Assembly (NCBI GenBank): GCA_946529195.1
Contig: CAMMZE010000050.1
Span: 1-7,218 of the forward strand
Length of the DNA: 7,218 nucleotides
Direction: 5' to 3'
From: an uncultured Lachnospiraceae bacterium
GTDB lineage: Bacteria; Bacillota_A; Clostridia; Lachnospirales; Lachnospiraceae
Positions 1 to 6,453 of this stretch are shown here, in pieces; the stretch's first letter is position 1; every line of letters begins with the position of its first letter. A model generated the notes under the pieces. The model had not been told where the DNA came from and did no database searches. It worked only from the letters and a program-made list of their open reading frames with translations. Both the position numbers and the translations under genes were made by a program.

Positions 1-978
1 CGCATCCATGACCGCTTTGATGGTGTGCATGCGGTTTTCAGCCTCATCAAATACAACAGACTGGGCAGATTCAAATACCTCGTCTGTGACTTCCATCTCG
101 TTAATACCGAACTTTTCAGAAATCTTTCTGCCGATCTCTGTATTCAGATCATGAAATGCAGGCAGGCAATGCATGAAAATAGCCTGCGGTCCGGCCAGCT
201 TCATAGCTGCTGCATTGACCTGATAAGGAGAAAGCTCGCGGATTCTCTCCTCCCAGACTTCATCCGGCTCTCCCATGGATACCCAGACATCTGTATAAAT
301 GACATCTGCACCCTTTACACCTTCCTCTACATTATCTGTCAGAGTGATGGTAGCGCCGGTCTGCTCTGCGACAGCTCTGCACTGGTCTACCACATCTGCA
401 TCCGGGAAAAATTTCTTGCTGGTGCAGGCTGTAAAGTGCATGCCCATCTTGGCGCATCCTGCCATCAGGGAATTGGCCATATTATATCTGGCGTCTCCCA
501 TGTAAGTCATTTTGATTCCTTCCAGATGGCCGAACTTCTCACGGATGGTCAGAAGATCTGCAAGGATCTGGGTGGGATGAGACTGGTTGGTCAGACCGTT
601 CCATACAGGAACACCTGCATATTTTGCAAGATCCTCTACGATTGACTGGTCAAAACCACGGTATTCGATACCGTCATAGAGACGGCCCAGAACGCGGGCT
701 GTATCTGCAATGCTCTCCTTTTTGCCGATCTGGGAACCGCTGGGATCCAGATAAGTTGTGTGCATGCCCAGATCATTGGCTGCTACTTCAAATGAGCATC
801 TGGTACGGGTACTGGTTTTCTCAAAAATCAGAGCAATATTTTTGCCTGTATGATGATCGGTGGTTGAGATCCCGTTTTTCTTCTTTTCTTTCAGATCAGC
901 TGCCAGGTCGATCAGATATGTCAGCTCCTCCGGTGTAAAATCAAGTATTTTTAACAGATTTCTTCCTTTCAGATTCAT
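1..978 (-). CDS. argF: Ornithine carbamoyltransferase, nearly complete (C-terminus cut by window edge)
   Basis: Cytosolic enzyme that joins carbamoyl phosphate and L-ornithine to give citrulline and phosphate. This is a step of arginine synthesis; the same family runs in reverse in the arginine deiminase pathway. The frame is open from the ATG at 978 to base 1, giving 326 residues. E. coli-type enzymes have about 334, so only a few residues are missing. Visible signatures are the carbamoyl-phosphate loop STRTR (residues 56-60), HPTQ (134-137), the ornithine-binding D230 with SMG (234-236), and HCLP (270-273) with the active-site Cys271. The SMG motif argues against putrescine carbamoyltransferase. 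The length fits the ArgI/ArcB-like long form rather than the shorter B. subtilis-type anabolic enzyme. An AAAGGGA Shine-Dalgarno (994-988) lies 9 nt before the start. It follows pepD by 34 nt with no terminator, so it is probably the distal gene of that operon. No clear ArgR box is seen just upstream. Anabolic versus catabolic use cannot be decided here. Confidence 0.96.
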   Translation of the reverse strand, partial: MNLKGRNLLKILDFTPEELTYLIDLAADLKEKKKNGISTTDHHTGKNIALIFEKTSTRTRCSFEVAANDLGMHTTYLDPSGSQIGKKESIADTARVLGRLYDGIEYRGFDQSIVEDLAKYAGVPVWNGLTNQSHPTQILADLLTIREKFGHLEGIKMTYMGDARYNMANSLMAGCAKMGMHFTACTSKKFFPDADVVDQCRAVAEQTGATITLTDNVEEGVKGADVIYTDVWVSMGEPDEVWEERIRELSPYQVNAAAMKLAGPQAIFMHCLPAFHDLNTEIGRKISEKFGINEMEVTDEVFESAQSVVFDEAENRMHTIKAVMDA

Positions 979-1012
979 GATGATCTATCCCTTTCTTTAT
1001 TATATCTGTATT

Positions 1013-2470
1013 TTAACTGAGACTTCCGATTCTGCGGATCACTTCACGCACCAGCTGGTAAGACCGCTGCACGGAAGCGATATCCATGCGCTCTCTGCTG
1101 GTGTGGATATCATAAAGATCCGGGCCCATGCTGACCATGTCAAGTTCCGGCATTTTCTCACTGAGAAGGCCGCACTCCAGTCCGGCATGGATGGTTGTGA
1201 TCACAGCTTCTTTTCCTGTCTGCTCTTTATAAACATCTGCACAGAGGCGGCAGATGCGGGAATCCGGATTAAATGTCCATTCCGGATAAGCACCATGCCA
1301 GGAAATGGTTCCGCCCAGACGAATGGTCAGACGCTCCAGCTTGTCACAGATCAGTTCCTTTAAGGACTTTACACTGCTTCTGACAGCCCAGGTCATGTGC
1401 ACCCCATCATCTTCTGTCCGGAGAACACCCAGATTTAAGGAGCTTTCTACCAGGCCGGGCAGATCAGCGCTCATGGTCTGGATTCCATTGGGCACTTGCA
1501 GGAGCATAAAAATCATGTTGTCTGCAAACACAGGATCAAAGGCATCTGCCCTCATCTCTCCTGTCTTTTCTGCAGTGATCGTGATCCCGGGATCAGCCGT
1601 CCGGAACTCAGCCTTGATTTTGGCGGCGATTTTTTCCACTGCCTGACAAAGACTGTCTGTATCCTCAGACTCTGCGATAATCAGAGCGCTGCTGTCTACG
1701 GGGATGGCATTGTCCTTGGCGCCGCCGCTGACAGAAACGATCCGGAAAGATCCCTTCTCCTGCATAGCCCCCAGCACACGTCCCAGAAGGATATTGGCAT
1801 TGGCCCTGCATTTATCGATCTCATCACCGGAATGACCGCCGGCCAGTCCGCCGATCCGGATCTGCAGCCCTTCTCCGGCTGCTTCTTCCGGCAGGTAGGA
1901 AAAGAGTGCTTCTGCCTTCACGCCGCCTGCGCATCCGGCCAGAAATTCCCCTTCCGCCTCGGAATCAAGATTGAGCAGATAGGCGGCCTTCAGATCAGAG
2001 GTATCCAGAGCAATCGCCCCATCCATGCCAACCTCTTCCTCTGTCGTAAATACGACTTCCAGATCGGGGTGTTCCAGACTGTCATCTTCCAGAATAGCAA
2101 GCCCCATGGCAACTGCAATGCCATCATCTCCGCCCAGACTGGTATGATCCGCATGGACAAAGCCATCCTCGACGATCAGGCTAATGGGCTCTTTTTCCAT
2201 ATCGATCGGATTACAGTCATCATGGACACATACCATGTCCAGATGTCCCTGCAGCATGAGTGCGGGGGAAGGACCGTATCCGGGAGAGGCAGGCTTTTTG
2301 ATGACCACATTGTATGCTTCATCCTGTCTGACCTCAAGTCCCAGAGAGCGGGCTACTCCTACGCAGTAATCACTGACTGCCTTTACATTATAGGATCCGC
2401 GGGGAATCCCGCTGATCTCTTCAAAATAATAGAAAACTCTTTCAGGCTCTAAATTTCCGAGTACTCTCAA
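1013..2470 (-). CDS. pepD: Aminoacyl-histidine dipeptidase (peptidase D, M20C family)
   Basis: Cytosolic zinc dipeptidase that cleaves Xaa-His dipeptides such as carnosine, and often other dipeptides. At 485 residues it is full length for PepD. The M20 metal site is readable: H76 and D78 in GHLDMV, bridging D115 in SLGGDDG, catalytic E145 with ligand E146 in TTEEEVGM, D169 in LNLDSE, and H456 in DIHTSRE. GGHSGDEI (211-218) and HAGLECG (428-434) are also family-typical. The lid/dimerisation domain should lie roughly between residues 200 and 390. The start is a TTG at 2470, chosen because GAAAGGTGAG sits 5 nt upstream and the protein aligns with the family from its first residues; no in-frame ATG lies nearby. 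It begins 27 nt after the UPF0210 gene and is followed 34 nt later by argF. Likely role: scavenging dipeptides to supply free amino acids. Substrate range is inferred from the family. Confidence 0.95.
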   Translation of the reverse strand: MRVLGNLEPERVFYYFEEISGIPRGSYNVKAVSDYCVGVARSLGLEVRQDEAYNVVIKKPASPGYGPSPALMLQGHLDMVCVHDDCNPIDMEKEPISLIVEDGFVHADHTSLGGDDGIAVAMGLAILEDDSLEHPDLEVVFTTEEEVGMDGAIALDTSDLKAAYLLNLDSEAEGEFLAGCAGGVKAEALFSYLPEEAAGEGLQIRIGGLAGGHSGDEIDKCRANANILLGRVLGAMQEKGSFRIVSVSGGAKDNAIPVDSSALIIAESEDTDSLCQAVEKIAAKIKAEFRTADPGITITAEKTGEMRADAFDPVFADNMIFMLLQVPNGIQTMSADLPGLVESSLNLGVLRTEDDGVHMTWAVRSSVKSLKELICDKLERLTIRLGGTISWHGAYPEWTFNPDSRICRLCADVYKEQTGKEAVITTIHAGLECGLLSEKMPELDMVSMGPDLYDIHTSRERMDIASVQRSYQLVREVIRRIGSLS

Positions 2471-2474
2471 ATTG

Positions 2475-2485
2475 TCTCACCTTTC
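2475..2485 (-). promoter_or_regulatory. Ribosome binding site that sets the TTG start of pepD
   Basis: On the minus strand the sequence reads GAAAGGTGAG, a good match to the anti-Shine-Dalgarno, with a 5-nt spacer before TTG at 2470. An ATG at 2487 is out of frame and soon hits a stop, so it does not compete as the pepD start. Confidence 0.8.
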
Positions 2486-2497
2486 ATCTATGCTGCG

Positions 2498-3862
2498 TCA
2501 GTTCTTAAAACTGTGAACGGGAGCAGGGATCCTGCCGCCGCGCGCGATCATCGCCTCGCAGCCGTATTCATTTACTTTCATAATAGGGGCATAGCCAAGC
2601 AGACCGCCGAACTCTACTGTCTCCCCAACGCCTTTTCCGGCAACAGGAATCAATCTGACAGCTGTCGTCTTCTGATTGATCATGCCGATGGCCATCTCAT
2701 CTGCAATAATGCCGGAAATAGTGGATGCGCTGATATCGCCGGGAACTGCGATCATATCCAGTCCTACCGAGCATACACAGGTCATTGCTTCGAGTTTGTC
2801 CAGGCTGAGGGCGCCGCACTCTACTGCATCGATCATGCCCTGGTCCTCAGAAACCGGGATAAAGGCACCGGACAGGCCTCCGACATAAGAGGATGCCATG
2901 ATACCGCCCTTTTTCACCTGGTCATTGAGCAGGGCAAGTGCCGCAGTCGTACCGGGAGCTCCAACTCTTTCCACGCCGATCTCCTGCAGGATCTCAGCAA
3001 CACTGTCGCCAACCGCAGGGGTCGGAGCCAGAGACAGGTCTACGATGCCAAAAGGCACGCCCAGCCTGCGGGATGCTTCCTGGGCAACCAGCTGGCCGAC
3101 TCTTGTTACCTTAAAGGCTGTCTTTTTGATGGTCTCACAGAGAACGCCAAAATCTTCTCCGCGAACTGCCTCGATGGCACGCTTTACAACACCGGGGCCG
3201 CTGACACCGACATTGATGACTACATCACCCTCGGTCACCCCGTGAAAGGCACCTGCCATAAAGGGGTTATCATCCGGCGCGTTGCAGAATATAACAAGCT
3301 TGGCGCATCCGAGAGAATCCTTCTCCTTTGTCAGCCAGGCTGTTTCCTTTACGATCTCACCAAGCATCTTGACTGCATCCATGTCAATACCGGTCCGAGT
3401 AGATCCGACATTGACGGAACTGCAGACAAACTCTGTCTGAGCCAGTGCCTGGGGAATGGATTCGATCAGCAGCTGATCTGCCGGGGTCATTCCCTTGGAA
3501 ACCAGAGCGGAATAGCCGCCCAGGAAATTGACTCCGCAGGCCTTTGCCGCCTGATCCAGGGTCAGAGCGATCTGTACGAAATCTTCTGCCTTTTTGCAGC
3601 AGGCACCGCCTACCAGAGCAATCGGGGTCACCGAAATTCTCTTGTTAACGATCGGGATACCGTACTCCAGCTCGATTTCCTTGCCGACGCTGACCAGATT
3701 TTCAGCCTTTGAGGTGATCTTTTTATAGATCTTGCTGCAGGTAACTTCAAGATTCTCATCGATACAATCCAGAAGGCTGATGCCCATAGTAATCGTTCTT
3801 ACATCCAGATTGGACTCTGATATCATTCTGTTCGTCTCGCGAACTTCATTCATATTGATCAT
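2498..3862 (-). CDS. UPF0210 / 'PFL family' protein (COG2848, DUF711)
   Basis: Conserved protein of unknown biochemical function, very widespread in Firmicutes and almost always next to a small ACT-domain protein, as here. The 454-residue length fits the family (about 445-455). Conserved blocks, recognised from memory of the pneumococcal homologue, are [11 protein letters not shown] near residue 23, CSSVNVGST (147-155), [11 protein letters not shown] (198-208), [13 protein letters not shown] (217-229), [13 protein letters not shown] (275-287), [17 protein letters not shown] (304-320), CSVGLDMI (364-371) and the terminal PAPVHSFKN. No signal peptide or membrane segment is apparent, so it is probably cytosolic. 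A GGAGAG Shine-Dalgarno begins next to the stop codon of the preceding ACT gene, 7 nt before the ATG, which suggests translational coupling. An in-frame ATG three codons downstream is an alternative start. The 'PFL' label reflects a fold-level similarity to pyruvate formate-lyase; I see no canonical glycyl-radical loop or activase gene nearby. Family assignment is firm; function is unknown. Confidence 0.95.
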   Translation of the reverse strand: MINMNEVRETNRMISESNLDVRTITMGISLLDCIDENLEVTCSKIYKKITSKAENLVSVGKEIELEYGIPIVNKRISVTPIALVGGACCKKAEDFVQIALTLDQAAKACGVNFLGGYSALVSKGMTPADQLLIESIPQALAQTEFVCSSVNVGSTRTGIDMDAVKMLGEIVKETAWLTKEKDSLGCAKLVIFCNAPDDNPFMAGAFHGVTEGDVVINVGVSGPGVVKRAIEAVRGEDFGVLCETIKKTAFKVTRVGQLVAQEASRRLGVPFGIVDLSLAPTPAVGDSVAEILQEIGVERVGAPGTTAALALLNDQVKKGGIMASSYVGGLSGAFIPVSEDQGMIDAVECGALSLDKLEAMTCVCSVGLDMIAVPGDISASTISGIIADEMAIGMINQKTTAVRLIPVAGKGVGETVEFGGLLGYAPIMKVNEYGCEAMIARGGRIPAPVHSFKN

Positions 3863-3879
3863 GGCAGCTCTCTCCGTCA
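3863..3879 (-). promoter_or_regulatory. Stop codon/Shine-Dalgarno junction coupling the ACT and UPF0210 genes
   Basis: The minus strand reads TGA (stop of the ACT gene, 3879-3877), then C, then GGAGAG (3875-3870), then 7 nt to the ATG of the UPF0210 gene at 3862. A ribosome ending the ACT gene would stand on the next initiation site. This fits coupled synthesis of two partner proteins. Coupling is inferred from the spacing. Confidence 0.7.
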
Positions 3880-4149
3880 GATTCTGTGCATTACATTGAA
3901 AATATCTTCGTGCTGCATCTTGATCTGAACGCCCATCTGCGTTCCGATCTCTTCCAGATCAGAAACGAGTCTGGAATACTCCAGATCAGCCGCATTGGCA
4001 TCAACGATCATCATCATATGAAAATAGCCCTGGCTGATGGACTGGTCAATGTCAAGAATATTGATATTGTGGTTGGAAAGGTAGGTGCATACTGCCGCAA
4101 TGATTCCTACTCTGTCTTTTCCGACAACGGTGATAATGGATTTTTTCAT
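3877..4149 (-). CDS. Small ACT-domain protein (UPF0237, GcvR-like)
   Basis: A stand-alone ACT domain of 90 residues with no catalytic or DNA-binding domain attached. ACT domains bind amino acids or other small ligands at dimer interfaces and regulate a partner. The N-terminus shows the diagnostic first strand and loop, [16 protein letters not shown] (residues 5-20), with the loop Gly15 expected at the ligand site. This is followed by a helix, [11 protein letters not shown] (28-38), and the strand YFHMMMIVD (42-50). This matches UPF0237, the usual partner of UPF0210. The start is supported by a strong GGAGG (4160-4156) 6 nt before the ATG. It lies 12 nt behind the MBL-fold gene and 14 nt before the UPF0210 gene. 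It most likely senses a ligand for, or forms a complex with, the UPF0210 protein; that role is inferred from the conserved pairing. Ligand unknown. Confidence 0.93.
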   Translation of the reverse strand: MKKSIITVVGKDRVGIIAAVCTYLSNHNINILDIDQSISQGYFHMMMIVDANAADLEYSRLVSDLEEIGTQMGVQIKMQHEDIFNVMHRI

Positions 4150-4161
4150 AACTCGCCTCCG

Positions 4162-4959
4162 TTATTTCAATGTAATGATATTAAGTGCTTTGTCTCTGGG
4201 TGCTACGCAGATCTCCGGCATCTGTCCGGACCCTGCATTATCTGATTCCAATTCATATTGTACAGCACGCAGTGCCAGATCCGGAAAGTTGTTTTCCTTG
4301 CTCAGGTGGCCAAGAATCACCCGCTGCAGGCCATCATGCTGCAGACGGCAGACCATCTGTCCGGATGTCTCATTGGATAGATGCCCGTAATTGCCAAGAA
4401 TCCTGACTTTAAGCTGATAAGGATAGGGACCGGTTTCTAACATACGGATATCATGATTGGCCTCCACATACAGGATATCGCATCCCTGAAGGGCCTTCAG
4501 TATGGACTCATCATAATAGCCCAGATCCGTTGCCGTACCAATCTTAAATCTCCCGTCTTCGACCCTGTAGCTCACCGGATCACTGGCGTCATGGGGTATG
4601 GAAAAAGGATGGATCTCCAGATTGCCGATCCGGAAGGACTCTCCGGCACGGACTTCTCTGAACAAAGAAGGATCGACCTCTCCCAGGGTGCGCTGTTTCA
4701 GGATCTCCCGGATCGTACCGCGTGTCGCATAAATGGGCATGTGATACTTGCGTGCCATGACGCCCAGCCCTTTGATATGATCGCTGTGCTCATGGGTGAT
4801 CAGGAGCGCATCAATATCCCCCGGATCCACGCCAAAACCGTTCAGTCCTTCTTCGATCCTTTTTTTGCTGATCCCGGCATCAATCAGAAGATGTGTATCA
4901 TCATTTCCTGTGTATAAACAATTGCCGCTGCTGCCGCTGGCAATCGAAGCAAACTGCAT
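4162..4959 (-). CDS. walJ: MBL-fold metallohydrolase, WalJ/YycJ family
   Basis: Cytosolic metallo-beta-lactamase-fold protein of 265 residues, the length of B. subtilis YycJ/WalJ. The metal site is intact: THEHSDH with H56, H58, D60 and H61, D145 in TATDLG, and H218 in GHLS. D27 in LLIDAG is the usual strand-end Asp. Family-specific segments are ASGSSGN (7-13), EANHD (166-170) and NYGHLSNE (190-197). Family members have been reported to act as 5'-to-3' exonucleases with a link to mismatch repair; I recall this from the literature and it is not shown by this sequence. In Bacillus the gene sits beside walRK. Here it leads a unit with ACT/UPF0210, downstream of polA-coaE. The start is backed by AGAGGT (4972-4967) with a 7-nt spacer, and it is the first gene after a clear promoter. 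A different hydrolase substrate remains possible. Confidence 0.9.
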   Translation of the reverse strand: MQFASIASGSSGNCLYTGNDDTHLLIDAGISKKRIEEGLNGFGVDPGDIDALLITHEHSDHIKGLGVMARKYHMPIYATRGTIREILKQRTLGEVDPSLFREVRAGESFRIGNLEIHPFSIPHDASDPVSYRVEDGRFKIGTATDLGYYDESILKALQGCDILYVEANHDIRMLETGPYPYQLKVRILGNYGHLSNETSGQMVCRLQHDGLQRVILGHLSKENNFPDLALRAVQYELESDNAGSGQMPEICVAPRDKALNIITLK

Positions 4960-5001
4960 GCTTTCTACCTCTTTCTATATGACATTAACGTCCATCTTCT
5001 G

Positions 5002-5030
5002 ATTATAATGCATCATCCGCTGAAACGCAA
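5002..5030 (-). promoter_or_regulatory. Sigma-A-type promoter of the walJ-ACT-UPF0210-pepD-argF unit
   Basis: On the minus strand a -35-like TTGCGT (5030-5025) is followed by exactly 17 nt and a consensus -10 TATAAT (5007-5002). The expected start of transcription is near 4995, leaving a leader of about 36 nt before the walJ ATG at 4959. It lies just after the terminator of the preceding gene, which fits the start of a new transcription unit. No riboswitch fits in so short a leader. Confidence 0.75.
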
Positions 5031-5055
5031 TCTGTTTGTAACTTTATACATTTGC

Positions 5056-5087
5056 AAAAAGAAAGAGCTGCTATCCTGCAGCTCTTT
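5056..5087 (-). terminator. Intrinsic terminator of the cell wall hydrolase gene
   Basis: In the minus-strand transcript a perfect 10-bp stem, AAAGAGCTGC with GCAGCTCTTT (5087-5078 and 5071-5062), closes a 6-nt loop. It is followed by C and five T (5060-5056). The first stem arm includes two of the three bases of the hydrolase's TAA stop (5088-5086). The other strand has no T-run after the hairpin, so it should work in one direction only. Confidence 0.88.
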
Positions 5088-5760
5088 ATAATCCGTCATC
5101 GGTAAAATGTGTTGGTGTATAAAAGATCGTCGTTCCGATCCTCATATATCTGCTGACATCATCCAGATTCACTCCGGCTTCCATGTTAAAGAAGAGATGA
5201 CTTCCCACCGGATTGGCTCCATACAGGGCATCCATAACAGCGTCCCGCACCAGGTCGCCGGACCTGTTGGCAATCGCCTCATCTACCACCCCGCTGTACA
5301 TAGGCGGGAACTGGTTATCCTCATAGAGCACATCATAAAGATTGTCTGGGAAATAGGGACTCAGTATACGGGCCAGTATCACATGCGCCACGCCTACCTG
5401 CGCATCATATGGCTCAGTATAAGCCTCACAGTATACCTCGCAGGACATCAGAAAGATCTCGTCCTCCGTCAGCTCGACAATCGGCCTCCTCACGGGGTCT
5501 GCCGCGTCAGCTGCCGTAGGCGCCTCTTCCAGATTGCCGCAGGTCGTCAGCTCCAGATAATCATTGGCGCTGACTATAATCTGATCTGAAATCTCGTCAT
5601 CCAGCGTGCTCAGACTGGTACTGGTCTTGGAAATCGTCTTGTCGGTTGTCCCCAGAGTATGGAGGCATCCAAAGAAGGTAAGAAGGATCGTAAAGACCAG
5701 AATAAGCAGCAGGGCTGCACGATGTTGGAATCCTTTTTCTGCCATAGATCGGAACCTCAT
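5086..5760 (-). CDS. Membrane-anchored SleB-like cell wall hydrolase
   Basis: Predicted peptidoglycan hydrolase of the SleB/Hydrolase_2 type (lytic transglycosylase-like family). Residues 1-14 are short and basic, 15-32 form one hydrophobic segment (membrane anchor or uncleaved signal), 33-95 are a low-complexity Ser/Thr/Asp/Ala linker, and about 100-215 hold the catalytic domain. That domain shows EVYCEAYTEP (108-117), where E112 aligns with the catalytic Glu of the family's YGEARGEP motif, then DAQVGVAHVILARILSP (119-134), NQF (149-151), HLFFN (188-192) and the terminal TIFY (211-214). The FFGC at residues 29-32 is a poor lipobox, so a lipoprotein is unlikely. The longest reading (224 residues) starts at 5760 without a well-placed Shine-Dalgarno. 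The ATG at 5745 has GAGG 9 nt upstream and keeps the anchor, so a 219-residue product is more likely. The gene has its own promoter and terminator. Its target, vegetative wall or spore cortex, cannot be told. Confidence 0.85.
   Translation of the reverse strand: MRFRSMAEKGFQHRAALLLILVFTILLTFFGCLHTLGTTDKTISKTSTSLSTLDDEISDQIIVSANDYLELTTCGNLEEAPTAADAADPVRRPIVELTEDEIFLMSCEVYCEAYTEPYDAQVGVAHVILARILSPYFPDNLYDVLYEDNQFPPMYSGVVDEAIANRSGDLVRDAVMDALYGANPVGSHLFFNMEAGVNLDDVSRYMRIGTTIFYTPTHFTDDGL
5755..5758 (-). promoter_or_regulatory. Shine-Dalgarno favouring the internal start of the cell wall hydrolase
   Basis: GAGG lies 9 nt before the in-frame ATG at 5745. The upstream ATG at 5760 has only AAGGG (5783-5779) 18 nt away, which is too far for normal use. 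This supports initiation at codon 6 of the longest reading. Confidence 0.5.
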
Positions 5761-5795
5761 AATAATTGAACAGAAAAACCCTTTTTAACGAATAT

Positions 5796-5824
5796 ATTCT
5801 AGCAAATATTGATATATTTGTCAA
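5796..5824 (-). promoter_or_regulatory. Near-consensus sigma-A promoter of the cell wall hydrolase
   Basis: The minus strand carries a perfect -35 TTGACA (5824-5819), a 17-nt spacer and a -10 TAGAAT (5801-5796) preceded by TGC, an extended -10. The expected start of transcription is near 5789. The leader would be about 29 nt to the ATG at 5760 or 44 nt to the one at 5745. The -35 begins 12 nt beyond the coaE stop. No convincing terminator lies between coaE and this promoter, so read-through from polA-coaE may add to expression. Confidence 0.85.
5803..5820. repeat. Perfect dyad filling the promoter spacer (possible operator)
   Basis: CAAATAT, TGAT, ATATTTG is a perfect 7-bp inverted repeat with a 4-nt centre. 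The half-site centres are 11 bp apart, about one helical turn. It occupies the spacer and touches the -35 of the cell wall hydrolase promoter. A second short palindrome, GAATATATTC (5790-5799), overlaps the -10. The region is AT-rich, so chance is a serious alternative; a repressor site is an inference. Confidence 0.35.
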
Positions 5825-5835
5825 ATTTCTCCCAC

Positions 5836-6435
5836 TCAGGCCCCAAAATGCTCCGATAATTGCCTCTTTACTTCCTCCAGAGTGCTATTATTTACAATAA
5901 CAAAGTCACACATCTGCATGGCCTGCTCGTCCTGCATCTGACTTTTCATGACGGCATCGACTTTCTCATCCGAGTATCCCCTGGTCTCCTTCATGCGGGC
6001 CCGTCTGATCTCCGGGCTGCTGTAGACATACCAGAACTCATCACAAATGTCTTCATAGCCGCATTCGAGCAAAATGGCTGACTCCAGGGCTGCAAAAGGA
6101 TACAGGCCGGACTCTTCTGCTTCTTTCAACAGCCTGATGATCTCCTTTCTGACATAAGGATGGGTCATGCTGTTGAGCTGTTCCAGCTCCTCTTTGTCCT
6201 GGAAAACGATCTGGGCCAGCTTGTTTCTATCCAGTTCCCCGTCTTCTCCCACGACTTCCTGTCCGAAATGGTCCACGATCAGCTGATAGCTGGTACCTCC
6301 ATGATGCATCAGATCTCTGGCTACATCATCCGAGAGAATGGTAAAACCTCCAAAGTCCTCCCGCAGAAGACGCATCACTTCTGACTTTCCTGTTCCGGCG
6401 CCTCCGGTCACTCCATAGGTCTTAAATGTTTCCAT
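5836..6435 (-). CDS. coaE: Dephospho-CoA kinase
   Basis: Cytosolic P-loop kinase that phosphorylates the 3'-hydroxyl of the ribose of dephospho-CoA, the last step of CoA synthesis. At 199 residues it is full length. The P-loop GGAGTGKS spans residues 11-18 with K17. SDDVAR (35-40) matches the family's DAD-x-x-AR stretch; D36 aligns with the catalytic Asp33 of E. coli, while the first Asp of that motif is replaced by L34. HPYVRKEI (92-99) and the C-terminal VNNST (181-185) are also family features. The region around residues 145-152 (RARMKETR) supplies the basic lid residues. AGAGG (6449-6445) stands 9 nt before the ATG. It follows polA by 18 nt, a common pairing in Firmicutes that suggests co-transcription. 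Downstream lies a new promoter rather than a terminator. Confidence 0.96.
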   Translation of the reverse strand: METFKTYGVTGGAGTGKSEVMRLLREDFGGFTILSDDVARDLMHHGGTSYQLIVDHFGQEVVGEDGELDRNKLAQIVFQDKEELEQLNSMTHPYVRKEIIRLLKEAEESGLYPFAALESAILLECGYEDICDEFWYVYSSPEIRRARMKETRGYSDEKVDAVMKSQMQDEQAMQMCDFVIVNNSTLEEVKRQLSEHFGA

Positions 6436-6453
6436 ATCCGTCTTCCTCTCCTC

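Noticed and set aside
25..645. A 206-codon open frame on the plus strand opposite argF
   Set aside because: The complementary strand encodes all OTCase motifs in one uninterrupted frame; the plus-strand product resembles nothing.
999..1004. TATAAT on the minus strand between pepD and argF as a separate argF promoter
   Set aside because: No -35-like hexamer lies 16-18 nt upstream and there is no TGn extension; probably chance in an AT-rich gap.
1496..2452. A 318-codon open frame on the plus strand opposite pepD
   Set aside because: No family resemblance, and it is fully antisense to an intact metallopeptidase; best explained by the codon bias of pepD.
2513..3712. A 399-codon open frame on the plus strand opposite the UPF0210 gene
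   Set aside because: Its translation has no recognisable domain and is rich in Cys, His and Arg as expected of an antisense shadow. The minus-strand gene is highly conserved and has a proper Shine-Dalgarno.
3954..3993. Short direct repeat of about 10 bases (TCCAGATCAG) within the ACT gene
   Set aside because: Falls in coding sequence with common codons for Leu-Glu and Ser-Asp stretches; two copies only and no repeat pattern.
5776..5787. Symmetric A5-C3-T5-like run before the hydrolase start as a coaE terminator
   Set aside because: The hairpin would have only A-T pairs and no GC stem, and it lies downstream of the new transcription start.
5597..5824. A 75-codon minus-strand frame overlapping the N-terminus of the cell wall hydrolase
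   Set aside because: It begins inside the promoter -35 and runs out of frame through the membrane-anchor codons; no Shine-Dalgarno or family resemblance.
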